Notes under the pieces: model-generated
Database searches by the model: none
The model's input: only the letters and a program-made list of their open reading frames with translations
Told to the model about the DNA's origin: nothing
Part shown: in pieces, positions 31,787-40,480 of the stretch
How the letters are laid out: every line of letters starts with the position of its first letter
Position numbering within the stretch: position 1 is the stretch's first letter
Position numbers and translations under genes: made by a program
DNA from: Bacteroidaceae bacterium
GTDB taxonomy: Bacteria > Bacteroidota > Bacteroidia > Bacteroidales > Bacteroidaceae
Direction: 5' to 3'
Length of the DNA: 46,634 nucleotides
Assembly: GCA_017646665.1 (NCBI GenBank)
Contig: JAGCMB010000059.1
Coordinates: 1 to 46,634 of the forward strand

Positions 31787-32160
31787 AAAAGATAATATAC
31801 ATATTGTTAGGCTGTGCCATTCTCACATCGTGTCAAAAGGCCGATGACAATGGCGACCTTGGCGGATGGTGGAAACTGCTACAGATTGAAGAAGTGGCAA
31901 ACGACACCATCATAGACAAAAGAAACGAAGACAGCTTTTGGGCAATACAACTGAGAATGATTACAACCTTCAATGGTGGAAAGGGGCGCTTTCAACACAT
32001 AGACGACTCACTTTTTATACAGATGTTGCAAAAGCCCCTAGACGGCAAGGCCGTAGGAATGTACAATCCCGACAACGAGCGTTTCAAAGTAAACTCACTG
32101 AACAGTAAAAGAATGGTACTGCAGTCGGAAGAGGTCATACTTACATTCCGCAAATTCTAA
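31783..32160 (+). CDS. small lipoprotein, lipocalin-like
   Basis: A 125-residue protein with a clear lipobox (YILLGCAILTSC). The mature part starts with GGWWKLLQIEE, the pattern seen in lipocalin-like Bacteroidota lipoproteins (Gly-x-Trp near the first strand). It ends with strands such as RMVLQSEEVILTFRKF. The ATG overlaps the Wzi stop (ATGA), so the two are coupled, and it may accompany the barrel at the outer membrane. Exact family and ligand unknown. Confidence 0.75.
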   Translation: MKKIIYILLGCAILTSCQKADDNGDLGGWWKLLQIEEVANDTIIDKRNEDSFWAIQLRMITTFNGGKGRFQHIDDSLFIQMLQKPLDGKAVGMYNPDNERFKVNSLNSKRMVLQSEEVILTFRKF

Positions 32161-32177
32161 TCCCATAGAACACCCCT

Positions 32178-33416
32178 ATGAATCTTGAGCTATTTCTTGC
32201 ACACAGGCTTTACAGCACCCGTAAGGGGGCGCGACATCTGTCGCGCCCAGCTGTCACCATTGCACAATGGGGAGTCGCAGTCGGCACAATAGTCATGTTC
32301 CTGTCAATATCCATTATCGTTGGATTTAAAAACCAAATACGCGACAAAGTCGTCGGTTTCGGGGGTCACATACAGATACAGAACTACGAAAGGAATAGCG
32401 AAAAGGCAATACCGACAACAGCTGACAGCACCCTAATAAATGAGCTACTTGCCATTGACGGGATAGAACATATCCAACAATACGTACAGACACCAGGCCT
32501 GATACTCGCAAATGGCGAATACGAAGGCATAATGCTGAAAGGTGTTGACAATGACTACGACCTGTCGTTCTTTGCTTCAAACATAACAGAAGGCGAGATA
32601 CCACAATTCACGGGAAAAGAAGCATCAAACAACATCGTAATATCCAGCATAACAGCAAACAGACTCAAACTAAAAAGTGGCGACAGGATAAATGTATATT
32701 TTATGCAAGACGGCATAAGAGCACGCAAAATGACAATCGCAGCAATATACAACACCCATTTGACTGAGTTTGACAACATAATGGCTCTGACCGACATATA
32801 CACCACCCGTAAAATCAATGGATGGGACAATAACAAGGCTACAGGAATCGAGATAACTGTAAACGATTACAACCAACGGTACAATTACCGTAATAATATA
32901 GAACAAGCCGTAAGCAACGCCAACAACAGGAACCGCGAGATGCTCTACTCGCCCACCATTGACGAAATGTATCCGGCGATGTTCAATTGGCTCGACATAC
33001 TTGACCAGACAGTATGGATTATACTAATCCTGGTAATCAGCATCGCAGGCTTCACAACTATTTCAGGGCTTTTTATCCTGATACTCGAGAAAAGCAACTT
33101 CATTGGTATAATGAAAGCCGTGGGTGCACAGAACATCTCAATAAGGAAAACATTCATCTACTATGCCGGTATGATTGTTCTTAAAGGAATGACAATAGGC
33201 AATGCCATTGCCATTGTAATATGTATTATACAGCAACAGACCGGTATAATAGCCATTGACCCTGAAATGTATTATATGGACAGCGTCCCCATAGAATTCA
33301 GTTGGCTGCTCATACCGATGAACATCGTAATCTTTATAATATCCATTGCAATATTGGTAATACCATCAATGCTTATTTCAAAGATTGAACCTGTAAAAGC
33401 TATAAAGTTCGAATAA
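32178..33416 (+). CDS. FtsX/LolE-type ABC transporter permease
   Basis: A 412-residue permease with the LolC/E and MacB topology. One N-terminal helix (VTIAQWGVAVGTIVMFLSISIIVGF) is followed by a ~230-residue periplasmic domain and three C-terminal helices within FtsX (TVWIILILVISIAGFTTISGLFILIL, IYYAGMIVLKGMTIGNAIAIVICII and the last near 375-400). LolCE extracts lipoproteins from the inner membrane for the outer membrane. No ATPase gene is adjacent, so it must pair with one encoded elsewhere. It follows a lipoprotein gene by 17 bases. Confidence 0.87.
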   Translation: MNLELFLAHRLYSTRKGARHLSRPAVTIAQWGVAVGTIVMFLSISIIVGFKNQIRDKVVGFGGHIQIQNYERNSEKAIPTTADSTLINELLAIDGIEHIQQYVQTPGLILANGEYEGIMLKGVDNDYDLSFFASNITEGEIPQFTGKEASNNIVISSITANRLKLKSGDRINVYFMQDGIRARKMTIAAIYNTHLTEFDNIMALTDIYTTRKINGWDNNKATGIEITVNDYNQRYNYRNNIEQAVSNANNRNREMLYSPTIDEMYPAMFNWLDILDQTVWIILILVISIAGFTTISGLFILILEKSNFIGIMKAVGAQNISIRKTFIYYAGMIVLKGMTIGNAIAIVICIIQQQTGIIAIDPEMYYMDSVPIEFSWLLIPMNIVIFIISIAILVIPSMLISKIEPVKAIKFE

Positions 33417-33435
33417 AGGAATCACATATAAACGA

Positions 33436-33479
33436 CAGACAAAGAGTGGCAGCCCACACGGGCTGCCACTCTTTGTCTG
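33436..33479. terminator. bidirectional terminator, 20-bp stem
   Basis: CAGACAAAGAGTGGCAGCCC pairs perfectly with its complement around the loop ACAC. It lies between the convergent permease and S41 protease genes. Confidence 0.9.
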
Positions 33480-33496
33480 CTATAATAAACCGGGGC

Positions 33497-34528
33497 TTAT
33501 TTCTGCATCAGCAATTCAATAGCCTTCTCAATGATGACATCTTTACCATTATACTCATCTTCGCGAGAGATATGCACCTCTACATCGGGCTGAATACCAT
33601 TCTCTATATGTTGTTTATTTATATCATACAGGACATTGCTTGGAAAAATCAAAGTCCAGCCATTAGGCAGATAATATGTTTCGGGGAGTCCACCGCCACC
33701 ACCTGAACGGCCACCGACCTGTGTTACGTTGGGAGCATTTTTCAGGATACTGGCAAAAAGATTTGTTGTTGAATATACACCAATGTTAGTGAGCAACATA
33801 GTAGGTTTATTTGCCCAGTTGTTTACAGCAGTTGGCGTAACCACAATGGCATTAGGTTCAGTAAAGTCATTGTATCCAACACCACTCTTTCTTGCAGAAT
33901 ATCCTCCCACAGTAGTTTCAGTGAAGAAATGTCCTGCAAAAGCTACGCCATAGGTACCAACGCCACCAGAGTTATTGCGGACATCAAGAACTATACCCTC
34001 AGCTTCATCGACAAACGGAGCAATGTATTTAAGGTCTTCATCACCCATTTTTACCGAAAAGCTGGGATAGCTAATATAAGCAAATTTACGTCCATCCTTT
34101 TCAATGTGTCCGTATACAAATTTGTTCTTTGTCACACGTTTGTGTAAAAGATATTTTGCAACTACGCCTGATGATATGTAATCACGGGGAGAGGGCTCGC
34201 CATTTGCCTCAATTTCGTTGTCGCTTGCATGCATGTCAAAATTACTCTTTACACCAGCGTGACCATCACGAAGAATATCTACAAGGTCGCTCATAATATC
34301 AAAGAATTCAAATTCATCCTTTGCATTCTCCACACGGGGCTTATATTCATCGTAAACTTTATCCCAATCGATATTCTTGTAACCGAGGAAACAGTAATTC
34401 TCGTTTATAAGGCTCCAAGCCACATCAAAATTGCGCACAAAGTCATTGTCTACCTCTTTAAATGTTTCGGCCTTTTCGCAAGCGCCAAGCATCAGTGTAA
34501 ATGCCAGAAGCGATAATATTTTTTTCAT
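33497..34528 (-). CDS. S41 family peptidase lipoprotein
   Basis: A 343-residue protein with a lipobox (LLAFTLMLGAC). Tail-specific protease features: an N-terminal helical part (VDILRDGHAGV), then the core strand GIVLDVRNNSGGVGTYG and TMLLTNIGVYSTTNLFASIL, where the Ser in YSTTN is at the catalytic position. NVTQVGGRSGGGGGLPETYYLPNG follows and QPDVEVH is near the end. No PDZ domain is obvious, unlike CtpA. It lies 11 bases after a barrel-protein gene. Target proteins unknown. Confidence 0.87.
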   Translation of the reverse strand: MKKILSLLAFTLMLGACEKAETFKEVDNDFVRNFDVAWSLINENYCFLGYKNIDWDKVYDEYKPRVENAKDEFEFFDIMSDLVDILRDGHAGVKSNFDMHASDNEIEANGEPSPRDYISSGVVAKYLLHKRVTKNKFVYGHIEKDGRKFAYISYPSFSVKMGDEDLKYIAPFVDEAEGIVLDVRNNSGGVGTYGVAFAGHFFTETTVGGYSARKSGVGYNDFTEPNAIVVTPTAVNNWANKPTMLLTNIGVYSTTNLFASILKNAPNVTQVGGRSGGGGGLPETYYLPNGWTLIFPSNVLYDINKQHIENGIQPDVEVHISREDEYNGKDVIIEKAIELLMQK

Positions 34529-34539
34529 AATTCTTCAGT

Positions 34540-35415
34540 TTAGAAATAACGGTTAATGGTTTTTGTCTGTTTTTGGCTGATAAGGTCAAAGCCTGCACCA
34601 ATTCTGAACATTATATTCTTACGGTAGTTCTGAATACTATTCACATACCACCAACGGTTCTCCGACGTAACTCCTAGTGATATTGCCACTCTTGGAGCAA
34701 CGAACTTTACAGTAATGTCATAATCAACGCCCTGCATATTAGAAAAACTTGTCAGTTTCAAATGAGAAGCGTAATGCTTCAGCAGAGTATTAGACTGCCA
34801 AGAGTCAGCACCTGTTTCGTGCTTTGAATCAGTAAACACCAATCCAGCAAAAGGAGTAGAGATGTTTCCCGAGAAACCAAGCATCCAAGTCTTGAATTTA
34901 AAAGTGTAGCTGGCACCTATCGATGCTTCAAGCTGTGCAAGACCATTTATAGACGCTGCATTGTTCATCATATCGGTGAGATTAGTAATCATATCACCCG
35001 ACAAGTCAAGACCACCACCGACTTTCACCATAAAGCCCTTACCGAACTGCCAATTATATGACGAACTATAGTTCAATCTCAAAGAAGAGTAGCTAATTGA
35101 CGATGTTTGTGCACTGTTTTGCAAAGTTCCCGGGTTATAGTCAAATGCAAGATTCCAGGAAACATTTTTCCAAGGTTTATAAAAACGTCCGAAATCAAGA
35201 TGAAAAGCATATGCTACACTACTATACTCATATGCGCTGATAAAATGATTGGCAACAGAAGTTGATCCCAATCCAACCGAGAGATTGAAAGTAATTGGGT
35301 TGTTACCCTCGCATTTTTCAGGTTCACTCTCCTTTACGCTGTCGGCAACAGGCTTCTGTGAATACGCAACGTGCATAGTAAAACAGAGTGCCAATAGCAA
35401 ATAAATCTTTTTCAT
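34540..35415 (-). CDS. outer-membrane beta-barrel protein, DUF3316-like
   Basis: A 291-residue protein with a signal peptide (KKIYLLLALCFTMHVAYSQ) and a short charged linker, then strands typical of a small barrel (ITFNLSVGLGSTSVANHFISAYEYSSVAYAFHLDFG) with Trp/Tyr girdles. It resembles Bacteroidota proteins called DUF3316; that assignment is by overall look, not by a firm motif. It ends in Phe (TINRYF). The gene lies between lysA (41 bases upstream) and the S41 protease (11 bases downstream), so it may be co-transcribed with both. Function unknown. Confidence 0.65.
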   Translation of the reverse strand: MKKIYLLLALCFTMHVAYSQKPVADSVKESEPEKCEGNNPITFNLSVGLGSTSVANHFISAYEYSSVAYAFHLDFGRFYKPWKNVSWNLAFDYNPGTLQNSAQTSSISYSSLRLNYSSSYNWQFGKGFMVKVGGGLDLSGDMITNLTDMMNNAASINGLAQLEASIGASYTFKFKTWMLGFSGNISTPFAGLVFTDSKHETGADSWQSNTLLKHYASHLKLTSFSNMQGVDYDITVKFVAPRVAISLGVTSENRWWYVNSIQNYRKNIMFRIGAGFDLISQKQTKTINRYF

Positions 35416-35456
35416 ACCATTTTACATTTATTATATAATCATTTTTTATACATCTC

Positions 35457-36611
35457 TTAAATCTCTGACGACAACAGAGCCTTTGGCAACGCACGACAGT
35501 TGTAACCGAAAGCCATAGCCTCGCCATACGCTCCTGCCGACCTTATAACAAGCAGGTCACCACGTTCAGTCGCAGGCATCTTGCGGTCGCGACAAAAGAC
35601 ATCGGACGACTCGCATACAGGGCCAACGACATCGTAAACCTCATCGGCTTTTGTAGAACAGATATTCTCTATACGATGATAAGCATCGTACAACGCCGGA
35701 CGAATCAAATCATTCATACCGGCATCTACAATCACAAACTGCTTGCAACCGCCACGTTTCACATACGTCACACGTGTAACAAGAGCACCACACTGCGCTA
35801 CGATACTGCGTCCCAGTTCAAAATGCACACGCTGTCCAGGATACAATTTCAAGTTATTGGCGTATGTAGCAAAATACAGGTCAAAGTCAGGCACTGGGAA
35901 TTTATCGGGAGCATCGTAACGAATACCAAGGCCACCACCCACATTAATGTGAGGCAACACCATACCACGATTCTCGAACAACAGCTCCTGCAACTCGTTT
36001 ATTCTGCCACACAAGGCAATGAAATCATCCATCACAAGAATTTGTGAACCAATGTGGAAGTGCAACCCGACAAGCGATATATGCTCCAAACCATCAATGA
36101 CATTGATTACATCGTCGAGTTGCTCGTAACCAATACCGAACTTATTTTCGGCCAAACCGGTTGTTATGTTGCTGTGAGTGTGTGCACCAACGTTGGGATT
36201 TATTCTCAACGCTACCTGTGCCACCACCCCACGCTCCGCAGCAAGGGCCTCAATGGCCTCAAGCTCGGGTATAGACTCTACATTGAAACAGAAGATGCCG
36301 GCATCGAGTGCAAGGGCAATCTCCTTATCGGTCTTTCCGACACCGGCAAAAACAATTTTCGATGCAGGAACGCCGGCATCAAGTGCTGCAGCAACCTCGC
36401 CGCCGCTGACACAATCGGCACCAAGCCCGGCATCGGCCATTATCTTGAGCAAACGCGGATTGAAATTAGCCTTGATTGCATAATGTACATCAAAATTGCC
36501 ATAGCGTTCGGCCTCGCTCTTCACCGTAGCAATAGTCTTCTCCAACAACTCTACATCGTAATAGTAGAAAGGAGTTTCAACGCCTCTGAAATACTCAACA
36601 GGAAAATTCAT
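35457..36611 (-). CDS. lysA: diaminopimelate decarboxylase
   Basis: A 384-residue PLP enzyme that makes L-lysine from meso-diaminopimelate. The PLP lysine is in FDVHYAIKANFNPRLL. Other motifs are GLGADCVSGGEVAAALDAGV, GLHFHIGSQI, HINVGGGLGIRYD (phosphate-binding glycine loop) and CESSDVFCRDRKMP with the catalytic Cys, then AGAYGEAMAFGYN. Length is slightly short but complete for the Bacteroidota form. It follows aspartate kinase by eight bases, giving first and last lysine-pathway steps in one transcript. Arginine decarboxylase-like paralogues are unlikely given these motifs. Confidence 0.95.
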   Translation of the reverse strand: MNFPVEYFRGVETPFYYYDVELLEKTIATVKSEAERYGNFDVHYAIKANFNPRLLKIMADAGLGADCVSGGEVAAALDAGVPASKIVFAGVGKTDKEIALALDAGIFCFNVESIPELEAIEALAAERGVVAQVALRINPNVGAHTHSNITTGLAENKFGIGYEQLDDVINVIDGLEHISLVGLHFHIGSQILVMDDFIALCGRINELQELLFENRGMVLPHINVGGGLGIRYDAPDKFPVPDFDLYFATYANNLKLYPGQRVHFELGRSIVAQCGALVTRVTYVKRGGCKQFVIVDAGMNDLIRPALYDAYHRIENICSTKADEVYDVVGPVCESSDVFCRDRKMPATERGDLLVIRSAGAYGEAMAFGYNCRALPKALLSSEI

Positions 36612-36619
36612 TACGCAAC

Positions 36620-37945
36620 TTATTTGTTTGTTCCGAATATTGACGCACTGAGTGAGCGCAATGCCCTTACCTTATCCTCCTCGCGCACAAGGAATGAGAT
36701 ATTGTAGTTGCTACCGCCATACGACACCATACGTACAGGAATATCCTTCATAGCCTCCATAGCACGTGCCTCAAAACCTACATTCTCCCAGTTCAAGTCA
36801 CCCACTACACAAACAATACACATATTGCGGTCGACAGTGATTGTACCAATCTTCTGCAACTCGGCAACAATGTCATCCAATCGACGGTCGTCGTCAATAG
36901 AAACCGAAACGCCCACCTCGGATGTACAAATCATATCAATTGAAGTCCTGTATTTCTCAAAAATCTCAAACACCTTACGCAAGAAACCGTAAGCGAGCAA
37001 CATTCTACCACTCTTTATCTTGATGGCAGTGATATTCTCCTTCGCAGCGATGGCCTTGATTTCTCCGGGACGTGTGAGATTATTGTCAATGCGTGTACCT
37101 TCGGCTGTTGGATCCATTGTATTGAGCAAACGCACCGGTGTACCGGTCAATTTCGCAGGGAGAATACAGGTCGGGTGCAGAATCTTGGCACCAAAATATG
37201 CAAGCTCGGCACTCTCCTCAAAATGAAGGTTACGCACCGGAGTTGTATTTTCCACTACGCGAGGGTCATTGTTATGCACGCCGTCAATATCGGTCCATAT
37301 CTGCACCTCCTCGGCATTTACAGCAGAACCGATAAGTGTTGCAGTGTAGTCACTGCCGCCACGCTGTAAATTATCATAGCTACCCTCGTGGTTCATACAG
37401 ATGAAACCCTGAGTGATGTATATACGTCCCTCCTTGTCTGCATCGAGCAATGGTAGCAGATGCTCACGGATATACTCCAGGTCGGGCTCACCGTTGATAG
37501 CCAAACGCATAAAATCAAGAGCGTTCAGCAGTTTCACATCAATACCCTGCTCCTGCATATAGAATGTAACCATATTGGTAGATATAATCTCACCCTGAGC
37601 CACAATCTCCTTCTCGAGTTCATCGGTAAGTTTCTGCTGAGCCAAATCGCGCAAGTGCGCAAAAATCTCATTTACCTTGTTTGTAGCAACATCCTTGCCC
37701 TCCTGGGTCTTGTAGAGTTCATTGATGTGCTGCATATACTTTGTCTGCAAAAAGGTTGAATGTTCACACGCGCCATTCACATTGCCATTACGCAAATAAT
37801 TGGTAAACTCAATGAGTGAGTTTGTAGTTCCTGACATTGCCGAAAGAACAACAATCTTTGTATCGCCGTCATTAATTAGTTTTACAACCCCCTGCATACG
37901 CTCGGCAGAACCAACAGATGTTCCACCAAATTTCAAAACTTTCAT
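36620..37945 (-). CDS. lysC: aspartate kinase
   Basis: A 441-residue monofunctional aspartokinase, the entry step to lysine, threonine and methionine. The N-terminal kinase signature KVLKFGGTSVGSA, then IVVLSAMSGTTNSL, the RGGSDYTATLIG segment and WTDIDGVHNNDPR are all present. Two ACT domains follow from about residue 300 (GEIKAIAAKENITAIKIKSG; VSVSIDDDRRLDDIVAEL), which usually bind lysine for feedback inhibition. No homoserine dehydrogenase domain is fused. It lies between ftsE (52 bases) and lysA (8 bases). Confidence 0.95.
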   Translation of the reverse strand: MKVLKFGGTSVGSAERMQGVVKLINDGDTKIVVLSAMSGTTNSLIEFTNYLRNGNVNGACEHSTFLQTKYMQHINELYKTQEGKDVATNKVNEIFAHLRDLAQQKLTDELEKEIVAQGEIISTNMVTFYMQEQGIDVKLLNALDFMRLAINGEPDLEYIREHLLPLLDADKEGRIYITQGFICMNHEGSYDNLQRGGSDYTATLIGSAVNAEEVQIWTDIDGVHNNDPRVVENTTPVRNLHFEESAELAYFGAKILHPTCILPAKLTGTPVRLLNTMDPTAEGTRIDNNLTRPGEIKAIAAKENITAIKIKSGRMLLAYGFLRKVFEIFEKYRTSIDMICTSEVGVSVSIDDDRRLDDIVAELQKIGTITVDRNMCIVCVVGDLNWENVGFEARAMEAMKDIPVRMVSYGGSNYNISFLVREEDKVRALRSLSASIFGTNK

Positions 37946-37997
37946 ATTATATTTGTTTAATTTATTTCAAAAACAGAATCAAGGCACCGAGCACCTT

Positions 37998-38678
37998 TTA
38001 ACGGACAATGCTCTCATTTGTTATTTTGCGGTCGGCGCAACGATAAATCGTAGCCGGATAATCACGCAACCACTGTTCGTTGTGTGTAATCATAAGCACC
38101 GCCATCTTCTCCTCCCTGCTGATAGTATGCAACAGATTCATTATATAATCGCCTGTGGCATTGTCAAGATTTCCTGTCGGTTCATCAGCAAGCAACAGTG
38201 CCGGACGGTTCAGGATAGCCCTTGCAATGACCACGCGCTGCTGTTCACCACCCGACAATTCGTGAGGGCGTTTATACCCCTTTTGAGGCAAGTCGACCAA
38301 ATGCAGCACCTCTTGGATACGCATCTCGCGCGCCACCTTGTCTTTCCATCCAGTACAACGGAGCACAAAATCAAGATTGTCGTGAACACTTCTATCTGTC
38401 AGCAACTGAAAATCCTGAAACACAATACCAATATTTCTTCTCAACTCCTGCAACTCCTTGTTGCTGATATCAAACAGGTCATACTTGTCAAACACCAAAG
38501 CATCACCATCTTCAATATCCACCTCGCCATAGATAGTCTTCAACAGAGTCGATTTACCGGAACCGACAGTTCCGACAATATAAGCGAATTCGCCTTCGCC
38601 CAATGTAAATGTCACATTCTCCAGAATTATCTTGGAGTCAATCTGTATATCTACATTCTTATATTCTACAACCGGCAT
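37998..38678 (-). CDS. ftsE: cell division ATP-binding protein FtsE
   Basis: A ~226-residue ABC ATPase. Walker A is GTVGSGKST (36-44), the Q-loop reads [21 protein letters not shown], the signature is [14 protein letters not shown] and Walker B is [11 protein letters not shown], followed by MITHNEQ. These match FtsE, which with FtsX controls cell-wall hydrolases at the septum. The start at 38678 (MPVVEYKNV) is preferred: it has AGGA upstream and leaves room after the TATTTTTGC promoter. The longer frame to 38717 would begin almost at the transcription start. No ftsX is adjacent. Confidence 0.9.
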   Translation of the reverse strand: MPVVEYKNVDIQIDSKIILENVTFTLGEGEFAYIVGTVGSGKSTLLKTIYGEVDIEDGDALVFDKYDLFDISNKELQELRRNIGIVFQDFQLLTDRSVHDNLDFVLRCTGWKDKVAREMRIQEVLHLVDLPQKGYKRPHELSGGEQQRVVIARAILNRPALLLADEPTGNLDNATGDYIMNLLHTISREEKMAVLMITHNEQWLRDYPATIYRCADRKITNESIVR

Positions 38679-38730
38679 ATATTCCTGATTTTTTAAAAAA
38701 AACATTGGTGCCTGCACACCATTCCATTAT

Positions 38731-38739
38731 GCAAAAATA
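38731..38739 (-). promoter_or_regulatory. promoter -7 element of ftsE-lysC-lysA
   Basis: The minus strand reads TATTTTTGC, matching TAnnTTTGC, about 52 bases before the chosen ftsE start. Confidence 0.6.
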
Positions 38740-38841
38740 GTGATAATTTTCAAAAATTATGGCCTTATTAAGGAATATTTATTAACGCACATCGCGGTAT
38801 TGTTGCAAAGACAATTTTCAAAAAGATATTTACCTTGCCAT

Positions 38842-38873
38842 ATTGTCGGCTACATATATTTTTCTAACTTTGC
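38842..38873 (+). promoter_or_regulatory. promoter of the LytTR-purN operon
   Basis: TTG near 38843-38845, 19 bases, then TAACTTTGC at 38865-38873, a perfect -7 element 26 bases before the start codon. Confidence 0.75.
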
Positions 38874-38899
38874 AATAAATTGCGAAAAAGCAAGACAAT

Positions 38900-39784
38900 A
38901 TGTTTGAATACACATCGATACTATTTAAAAAGACACCAAGATACCTGCTCGAAAAGCGCAACCTGATAATAATGGTTCTTTTCGTGTCAATATTCGCAAT
39001 CATCTTCATAAACATATACAAGCCGTTCGGTTCAGGACAATGGGTTGACCAGCAAGGCATCACATCGACAAAATATCTGCTATGGTCGATACTGCTTGTA
39101 TGCATTGGAATGACAGTGGTCGCCATAAGCCGAATAATAATGTACCATTACTCGCGCAACCCCGAGCATAGTGTCACCTATCTCAAATATGCCATCTGGG
39201 TTTTTATTGAGCTGCTGCTGTTATCGGGAGCATTCACCCTGCTTGCACTCATCGTCGGCAATCAGCTCAACCTTACCAATAGCGACCCGCTTGAGATATA
39301 CAAGAACGCCATGCAGAACACGTTTTTCATCATCGGAATCCCCTACTTCATCTGCATCCTTACCTTCTCCTATCAGGAACGTTCGGCAAAGCTCAAGGAG
39401 CTAATGAACGAGAATATCGGTTTTAAATCGAGCAATCTCATCTCCATACGCGATTATAGAGGAGTGCTGCAACTATCCGTGGCAAAGGAGAACCTTCTCT
39501 ATATTGAATCGGCCGACAACTACATCTGCGTCTGGTACAAGAAGAACGACATTTTAAAAAAGCAGCTGTTACACATAACAATGAAGGAGATGAGCGAGCA
39601 GCTTGCCGACAGCAACATCGTACGTTGCCACCGCTCATATATGATAAACCTCGACCTTGTAAAAGTAATGCGCCGTGACAAAGGGAACCTGTTCCTTGAA
39701 CTCGAAGAACCGGGCGTTAGAGAAATTCCAATATCAAAAACCTATGGCGAAGCGGTTCTGCGCCGTTTAGTGCCAATATCATAA
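38900..39784 (+). CDS. membrane-anchored LytTR transcriptional regulator
   Basis: A 294-residue protein. Four hydrophobic segments lie in the first ~170 residues (LIIMVLFVSIFAIIFINIY; YLLWSILLVCIGMTVVAI; AIWVFIELLLLSGAFTLLALIVG; TFFIIGIPYFICILTF). After a linker a LytTR DNA-binding domain follows (LQLSVAKENLLYIESADNYICVWY, then MKEMSEQLADSNIVRCHRSYMINLDLV). There is no receiver domain and no adjacent histidine kinase, so it is a one-component membrane regulator. The signal sensed and target genes are unknown. It is 12 bases upstream of purN and shares a strong promoter with it. Confidence 0.88.
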   Translation: MFEYTSILFKKTPRYLLEKRNLIIMVLFVSIFAIIFINIYKPFGSGQWVDQQGITSTKYLLWSILLVCIGMTVVAISRIIMYHYSRNPEHSVTYLKYAIWVFIELLLLSGAFTLLALIVGNQLNLTNSDPLEIYKNAMQNTFFIIGIPYFICILTFSYQERSAKLKELMNENIGFKSSNLISIRDYRGVLQLSVAKENLLYIESADNYICVWYKKNDILKKQLLHITMKEMSEQLADSNIVRCHRSYMINLDLVKVMRRDKGNLFLELEEPGVREIPISKTYGEAVLRRLVPIS

Positions 39785-39796
39785 TCATAGAACACA

Positions 39797-40369
39797 ATGA
39801 AGAAGATTGCAATTTTAGCATCAGGCAGCGGCTCAAACGCCGAAAACATTGCCAACTATTTCAAAGAGTCGGACTACGCTCAAGTATCATTCATCATTGC
39901 CAACAACCCCGAGGCATACGTTCTTGAGCGCGCCAAAAGACTAGGCATTGAGTCGGCTGTTGTCAGCAAGTCCGAATTTATGGAAGCCGACAATGTAATC
40001 TCAATGCTCAAGGAACGCGACATAGACTTTATCGTGCTTGCCGGTTTTCTGCTGCTCGTGCCACAGAAACTCATTGCAGCATATCCCGGCCGCATTGTCA
40101 ACATACATCCGGCACTTCTCCCCAAACACGGAGGCAAAGGTATGTATGGCGACAGAGTCCACAAGGCTGTTGTTGAATGTGGCGACACCGAAAGCGGCAT
40201 TACCATCCACATCATCGACGAGCACTACGACAAAGGCACAACCTGTTTCCAGGCAAAATGCCCAGTACTGCCCACCGACACGCCCGACGATGTTGCAGCC
40301 AAAGTACACGCACTCGAGTATGAACACTTCCCACACGTAATTGACGAGATACTGCACAACCTCGACTAA
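39797..40369 (+). CDS. purN: phosphoribosylglycinamide formyltransferase
   Basis: A 190-residue enzyme that transfers a formyl group from 10-formyl-THF to GAR in purine synthesis. The start IAILASGSGSNAENI binds the phosphate, IVNIHPALLPKHGGKGMYG holds the catalytic Asn and His, and GITIHIIDEHYDKG the catalytic Asp. Length is normal. It is co-transcribed with a LytTR membrane regulator and followed by a long palindromic terminator. Confidence 0.94.
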   Translation: MKKIAILASGSGSNAENIANYFKESDYAQVSFIIANNPEAYVLERAKRLGIESAVVSKSEFMEADNVISMLKERDIDFIVLAGFLLLVPQKLIAAYPGRIVNIHPALLPKHGGKGMYGDRVHKAVVECGDTESGITIHIIDEHYDKGTTCFQAKCPVLPTDTPDDVAAKVHALEYEHFPHVIDEILHNLD

Positions 40370-40390
40370 AATTTCAAATTTTTAATATCA

Positions 40391-40434
40391 ATAAATATAG
40401 CGGCGATGAAAATTTTCATCGCCGCTATATTTAT
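40391..40434. terminator. 44-base perfect palindrome between purN and pepT
   Basis: ATAAATATAGCGGCGATGAAAA is followed directly by its perfect complement. It lies between convergent genes and its A/T-rich outer arms give T-runs on both strands, so it fits a bidirectional terminator. Confidence 0.88.
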
Positions 40435-40480
40435 ACAAAAAACTCGGTTAGATTATACTTTGGTTTTCACATTTCACCTA

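Noticed and set aside
37946-37997. Lysine riboswitch before lysC
   Set aside because: The gap from ftsE is only 52 bases and shows none of the conserved riboswitch segments.
40391-40434. 44-base palindrome as a mobile-element end or recombination site
   Set aside because: It sits between convergent genes with A/T-rich arms, which an ordinary bidirectional terminator explains, and no recombinase or repeat partner is seen.
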